Origin: DASQUP01 sp035641235 | GTDB taxonomy: Bacteria > Actinomycetota > CADDZG01 > WHSQ01 | Reading direction: 5' to 3' | DNA: 9,553 nucleotides | Assembly (NCBI GenBank): GCA_035641235.1 | Contig: DASQUP010000215.1 | Coordinates: forward strand, 1 to 9,553 | Shown here: piece after piece, positions 6,172 through 9,553 of the stretch | How positions within the stretch are numbered: the stretch's first letter is position 1 | Layout of the letters: the number at the start of each line of letters is the position of its first letter | The notes under the pieces: model-generated | What the model saw: the letters and a program-made list of their open reading frames with translations, nothing else | What the model was told of the DNA's origin: nothing | The model's database searches: none | Program-made: the position numbers and the translations under genes

Positions 6172-7231
6172 GCGACTTCGGCGGTGGAGATGGGAGCTGT
6201 TGCTCCTCGGCATCCTCGGCGTGGTGCTGGCAGTCAATGTCTCGCTGTCGCCCTATTACCTGACTTTTCAGAATTTCATCAACGTGTTCCAACTATCGAT
6301 CGAGAAAGTGATCGTCGTCGTGATCATGACGTTCGTCATAGTCAATGGCGAGATAGACCTCTCGGTTGCTGCCGTCATGGGCTTTGCGGCGTCCGTCCTC
6401 GGGGCGCTGTATGCGGGCGGCACTCCCTTTGGACTGGCAGTAGTAATCGCTCTCCTCGCCGGCGCGGCGGCAGGTTTTATCCACGGTGTCTTCGTTGCCA
6501 GGATGGGGCTTCCCTCACTGGTCGTAACACTCGCCGGCTTGATCGGTTGGCGAGGTGCGGCGCGCATTCTGCTCGAGGATCGATCGAGCGGCGATTTCCC
6601 AGAGTGGTTTGATGAACTCGGGCAGACGGCGCTCTTGGGGCGGTTCTCATTCGCTCTCATCCTCTTCTTTGTACTGATCATCGTTGGTGGAGTCATTCTG
6701 CAGGGCACCTCATTCGGGCGCTATGTGTATGTCGTCGGCAACAACCCGGAGGTCGCACGCTACTCCGGCATCAACGTCGCTCGTTTGAAGCTCATCTTGC
6801 TCACGATGTCGGGATTCGTGGCCGCCCTAGCGGGCGTTCTCTTCGCGGCTCGCCTGGGCTCCGTGAGAGCAAACCTTGCCGAGGGTTTCGAACTCGACAT
6901 CATCACGATGGTCTTGTTGGGCGGTGTGAGCATCTTCGGCGGAACCGGGAGCATGGTTGGGGTTGGACTATCCACCTTCATAATCCTGAACATCCGCAAC
7001 GGTTTGGGGCTCGCCCGGGTCGCCGTCTCAACTCAGACCGGCGTGATCGGAGCCCTTTTGATCCTGTCGGTTCTCGTACCAAACGTTGTCGATCGTCTGG
7101 CGCGGCGACGGCAACCCACAGAACGCGGGACTCGATCACCGCCAACCAAACTGGGACCCGAAAGAAAAGGCGATCGGACATCGGAAACGGAGCCTGAACC
7201 CGTTGGGTCGGCAGAAGGGAGAACCACATGA
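6164..7231 (+). CDS. rhaQ: Sugar ABC importer permease 2 (rhamnose)
   Basis: The second RbsC/AraH-type permease, 355 residues. It opens with a basic stretch, then the membrane segment LLLLGILGVVLAVNV (12-26). The diagnostic GEIDLSVAA (62-70), VVGNNPEVARYSGI in the central cytoplasmic loop and GGVSIFGGTGSMVGVG late in the protein are clear. It is a diverged paralogue of the preceding gene, with the same motifs in the same order, so the pair makes a heterodimeric pore. The last 45 or so residues are hydrophilic and Arg/Pro/Glu-rich, longer than usual, and may be a disordered tail. ATG at 6164 overlaps the upstream stop by 8 nt; the end overlaps rhaS as ATGA. Transport role is secure; sugar identity comes from the locus. 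Confidence 0.9.
   Translation: MRERLRRWRWELLLLGILGVVLAVNVSLSPYYLTFQNFINVFQLSIEKVIVVVIMTFVIVNGEIDLSVAAVMGFAASVLGALYAGGTPFGLAVVIALLAGAAAGFIHGVFVARMGLPSLVVTLAGLIGWRGAARILLEDRSSGDFPEWFDELGQTALLGRFSFALILFFVLIIVGGVILQGTSFGRYVYVVGNNPEVARYSGINVARLKLILLTMSGFVAALAGVLFAARLGSVRANLAEGFELDIITMVLLGGVSIFGGTGSMVGVGLSTFIILNIRNGLGLARVAVSTQTGVIGALLILSVLVPNVVDRLARRRQPTERGTRSPPTKLGPERKGDRTSETEPEPVGSAEGRTT
7215..7222 (+). promoter_or_regulatory. Strong Shine-Dalgarno of rhaS
   Basis: AAGGGAGA lies within the 3' end of rhaQ, five bases before the rhaS ATG at 7228. It is the best ribosome site among the overlapping genes of this arm, which fits the need for excess binding protein over membrane components. It also fixes the rhaS start. 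Confidence 0.6.
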
Positions 7232-8316
7232 GGAGGAAACGAGCGCTGCTGGCGTTGGCTATGGGGATGATCCTGATGCTGGCGGCCTGTGGCGGCGATT
7301 CGGATGAAAATGGGGACGGTGCCGCGAACGGCGGTGGCGGTGAAACGGGTGGTGCTATTGAGGGTGGTCAGGAGTTCCGGTCCGTCTTCATTCCAAAGAG
7401 CACCGACAATCCCGTCTTCACCGAAGCCAACGAAGGCGCAGAGGAAGCGGCCGAGGAACTCGGAACCGAACCGGCGAGCTATGAGGGCCCGTCGTCCGCA
7501 GACGACCTGGAGGCTCAGATACAGATCGTCACAAATGCGGGCACCCAAGGACTCGATGGGGTGATGATCTCCAACGCCGGATCCGAAGGAGTCGAGCCCG
7601 CCGCGCGACAAGCTGCCGACGCCGACGCCACCGTTGTGAGCTGGGATTCCCCGATCCCTGGCGGGACCGAGGCGGGCGAAAGCCTGTTCGTGGCCCAGGT
7701 CGATTTCGACGAAACGGGTCAGGTCATGGCGGACATGGCCCTCGAGCTGCTACCCGAAGGCGGACAGTTCGCGATCCTGTCGGCCACCCCGGATGCCGCC
7801 AACCAGAACGCGTGGATCGCGTCCATGGAAAAGGTTCTTGAAGGCGACGAGTTTCAGAATCTCGAGCTGGTCGACACCGTGTACGGCAACGACGATCCGA
7901 ACGATTCCTACAACCAGGCGCTTGCGCTGGTGGACCAGTACCCGGACCTTGGCTTGATAATGGCGCCCACCACGGTTGGCATCGCCGCTGCGGCGCAAGC
8001 GATGCAGGACGAGGATCTCTGTGGCGAGGTCCTGGTTTCGGGACTCGGCCTCCCGGCTGAGATGAAGGAGTACACACTCAGCGGTTGCGCTCCAAAGTTC
8101 GCACTGTGGAGCTTCAAGGATCTTGGATACCTCGCGTACTACGTGACCTATGGAATCGCTACAGGTCAGGTCGAGGCGGCGGAGGGTGAGGAGTTCGAAG
8201 CCGGCCGTATGGGTTCGTACACGATCGAGAGTGACCCCACGCGCGAGAACGCGCTGCGAATCGTGATGGGGCCGTTCACCGTGTATGACGAATCGAATAT
8301 CGAAGAAGAGGGCTAA
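7228..8316 (+). CDS. rhaS: Rhamnose-binding lipoprotein of the ABC importer
   Basis: A 362-residue extracytoplasmic solute-binding protein of the periplasmic-binding-protein 4 (ribose/AI-2-like) type. It has a lipoprotein signal: basic MRRKR, a hydrophobic core, and lipobox LAAC with C21 as the lipidated residue. A flexible acidic, Gly-rich linker (22-48) follows. The mature domain begins FRSVFIPKSTDNPVF (50-64). Likely ligand-loop residues are WDSPIP (139-144) and ATPDAANQNAW (186-196), with VSGLGLPAEMKEY and a WSFKDLGYLAYY segment later, resembling rhamnose-binding RhaS proteins. The mature protein is markedly acidic. Lipid anchoring fits a cell-envelope-tethered receptor, as in Gram-positive bacteria. 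It is the last gene of the overlapping run; a hairpin follows 29 nt after the stop. Not to be confused with the AraC-type E. coli RhaS. Confidence 0.92.
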   Translation: MRRKRALLALAMGMILMLAACGGDSDENGDGAANGGGGETGGAIEGGQEFRSVFIPKSTDNPVFTEANEGAEEAAEELGTEPASYEGPSSADDLEAQIQIVTNAGTQGLDGVMISNAGSEGVEPAARQAADADATVVSWDSPIPGGTEAGESLFVAQVDFDETGQVMADMALELLPEGGQFAILSATPDAANQNAWIASMEKVLEGDEFQNLELVDTVYGNDDPNDSYNQALALVDQYPDLGLIMAPTTVGIAAAAQAMQDEDLCGEVLVSGLGLPAEMKEYTLSGCAPKFALWSFKDLGYLAYYVTYGIATGQVEAAEGEEFEAGRMGSYTIESDPTRENALRIVMGPFTVYDESNIEEEG

Positions 8317-8345
8317 CGGAGCGCATCTACCGCAGGATCGTTGAC

Positions 8346-8376
8346 GGGTTGGAGGCTCGGCATGAGCCTTCAACCC
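8346..8376 (+). terminator. Strong hairpin between rhaS and rhaK (terminator-like, no U tract)
   Basis: GGGTTGGAGGCTC (8346-8358) and GAGCCTTCAACCC (8364-8376) form a 13-bp stem around a 5-nt loop, with 12 Watson-Crick pairs and one G-U pair. It starts 29 nt after the rhaS stop and ends 50 nt before the rhaK start. No T run follows, so it is not a classical intrinsic terminator. It may block 3' exonuclease to stabilise the transporter mRNA, or terminate partially and lower kinase expression. The structure is seen; the function is inferred. Confidence 0.55.
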
Positions 8377-8426
8377 ACCACCTCCTTGCGAGTGATGATG
8401 GGTTTCAAAATGAGGCGACGGCTCGA

Positions 8427-9553
8427 GTGAACGATGTCCGCGCGGTCGCGGTGGACCTTGGCGCGGAGAGCGGCCGTGTGCTCGTCGGCTCCTTAACCGA
8501 GGGCCGAGTGGTCGCTCACGAAGTTCACCGTTTCCCCAATGTGCCTGTGCGCTTGCCCGAAGCCCTTTACTGGGACGTTCTCCGAATCTTCGGCGAGGTC
8601 CGCCACGGCCTTCGGCTGGCCGCCTCGGCCGGAGGGCTAGCCAGCGTCGGGGTGGACACCTGGGGAGTTGACTTCGCCTTACTCGACGGCAAAGGGCGCC
8701 TCCTTGCCAACCCCGTTCACTACCGTGACGAACGAACCGCAAGAGGCATGGACGAAGTCGCCCGCCGCCTCGCGCCTGAAGAGATCTATGCAACGACAGG
8801 CATCCAAGACATGCCCGTCAACACACTCAACCAGATGGCCGCACTGGTCGGCGATCCTCTGCTGGAAGCCGCCGAGTCAATGCTCCTCATGCCAGATCTG
8901 ATCAACTACTGGATGTGCGGGCGCCAGGCCGCCGAGCGCACCTTCGCGAGCACAACTCAGATGTACGACGCGTCCAAACGGGAATGGGCATGGCCGGTGA
9001 TCGATGGCATGGGATTTCCACGCCGCCTCTTTCAAGAGCTCGTTGATCCCGGGCAGAGCCTCGGCCCCGTGACGCCCGATCTCCTCGCCGGTACAGGGCT
9101 CGATGTTGCAGCGATCGATAACGTAACCGTCGCGTCCCACGACACCGCCTCCGCCGTTGTCGCGGTTCCGGCCGACGACGAAAACATCGCGTACATCTCG
9201 TCCGGCACGTGGTCCCTTGTAGGCGTCGAGCTCGACGCGCCGGTGATCACCGAGGAAACGCGCGAGATGAACTTCACAAACGAAGAGGGCTTCGGTGCTA
9301 CGACTCGGTTTCTAAAGAACGTAATGGGGTTGTGGCTGCTTCAGGAGTGTCGACGCACATGGGAGGAGCGAGGGGAACGTCACACGTACGACGAACTTGT
9401 GGCGCAAGCTGAACTCGCGCCGCCATTTGAACGCCTTGTGGATCCAGATGACAACCGCTTCCTCCCTCCGGGGGATATGCCGGCTCGCATCAATGGATTC
9501 CTTGAGGAGACGGATCAGCCGCCGGCCACCGATGCGGGGGAGGTGGTGCGTTG
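8427..9553 (+). CDS. rhaB: L-rhamnulokinase (3' truncated by window)
   Basis: Phosphorylates L-rhamnulose to L-rhamnulose-1-phosphate with ATP in the cytoplasm; often called rhaK in rhizobia. An FGGY-family kinase with 375 complete codons and no stop before the window ends; the family is about 480 residues, so roughly the last fifth is missing. Seen: VDLGAESGRV (9-18, ATP phosphate loop), VDTWGVDFALLD (76-87), HYRDERT (98-104), GIQDMPVNTLNQ (125-136), MPDLINYW (155-162), ASHDTASAV (236-244) with D239 the expected catalytic base, and SSGTWSLVG (258-266, second phosphate motif). I chose GTG 8427 because no ATG or TTG lies in frame upstream and the next GTG (8451) would cut into the ATP motif. 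The ribosome site is poor (GAGG at 8412-8415, 11 nt away). It is separated from the transporter genes by 110 bp containing the hairpin. Confidence 0.92.
   Translation, partial: MNDVRAVAVDLGAESGRVLVGSLTEGRVVAHEVHRFPNVPVRLPEALYWDVLRIFGEVRHGLRLAASAGGLASVGVDTWGVDFALLDGKGRLLANPVHYRDERTARGMDEVARRLAPEEIYATTGIQDMPVNTLNQMAALVGDPLLEAAESMLLMPDLINYWMCGRQAAERTFASTTQMYDASKREWAWPVIDGMGFPRRLFQELVDPGQSLGPVTPDLLAGTGLDVAAIDNVTVASHDTASAVVAVPADDENIAYISSGTWSLVGVELDAPVITEETREMNFTNEEGFGATTRFLKNVMGLWLLQECRRTWEERGERHTYDELVAQAELAPPFERLVDPDDNRFLPPGDMPARINGFLEETDQPPATDAGEVVR

Noticed and set aside
5580..6263. A 227-codon plus-strand open frame inside the permease gene in another frame
   Set aside because: Arg/Gly-rich frame-shifted shadow of the first permease; no hydrophobic segments or motifs.
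7750..8793. A 347-codon minus-strand open frame opposite rhaS and rhaB
   Set aside because: Its translation is low-complexity, Arg/Gly/His-rich and matches no family. It lies opposite two well-supported genes and is explained by high GC codon use.
1..9553. CRISPR arrays, tRNA or rRNA genes, insertion sequences, phage genes
   Set aside because: I saw no spaced direct repeats, transposase motifs, terminal inverted repeats or RNA gene signatures. The window is almost fully occupied by metabolic genes.

Overview
The window is an almost complete L-rhamnose uptake and catabolism locus, cut at both ends. High GC, GTG starts, tightly overlapping genes and a lipoprotein with a Gly/Asp/Glu-rich linker suggest an actinobacterium or a similar high-GC, lipoprotein-exporting lineage. 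The taxonomic inference is weak, because no rRNA or other marker gene is present.

Layout. Left arm, minus strand, reading leftward from about 2210: rhaI (L-rhamnose isomerase), then rhaD, the aldolase part of what is probably a bifunctional rhamnulose-1-phosphate aldolase/lactaldehyde dehydrogenase, which runs off the left edge. These two genes overlap by ATGA. A divergent control region of about 150 bp (2211-2359) follows. Right arm, plus strand: a DeoR-family regulator (rhaR-like), a small ASRT-domain protein (Anabaena sensory rhodopsin transducer family), a sugar ABC importer (double ATPase rhaT, permeases rhaP and rhaQ, lipoprotein binding protein rhaS), then a 110-bp gap with a strong hairpin, and rhamnulokinase (rhaK/rhaB), which runs off the right edge. 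The two edge-truncated genes, 1-1023 minus and 8427-9553 plus, are long open frames with clear family motifs.

How it works together (inference from families): RhaS captures rhamnose outside the membrane and RhaT/P/Q import it. RhaI makes L-rhamnulose, RhaK phosphorylates it, and RhaD splits rhamnulose-1-phosphate into dihydroxyacetone phosphate and lactaldehyde. The dehydrogenase half, if present beyond the edge, would oxidise the lactaldehyde. The DeoR protein probably represses both arms from the shared control region. The plan resembles the rhizobial rhaDI / rhaRSTPQUK arrangement, but no mutarotase (rhaU) is seen and an ASRT-domain gene sits between regulator and transporter.

The most interesting points are the ASRT-domain protein embedded in a sugar operon with no rhodopsin nearby; rhaI, whose conserved N-terminus extends 29 codons upstream of the first standard start to an ACG codon behind a perfect Shine-Dalgarno; the hairpin between rhaS and rhaK; and repeats in the divergent control region.
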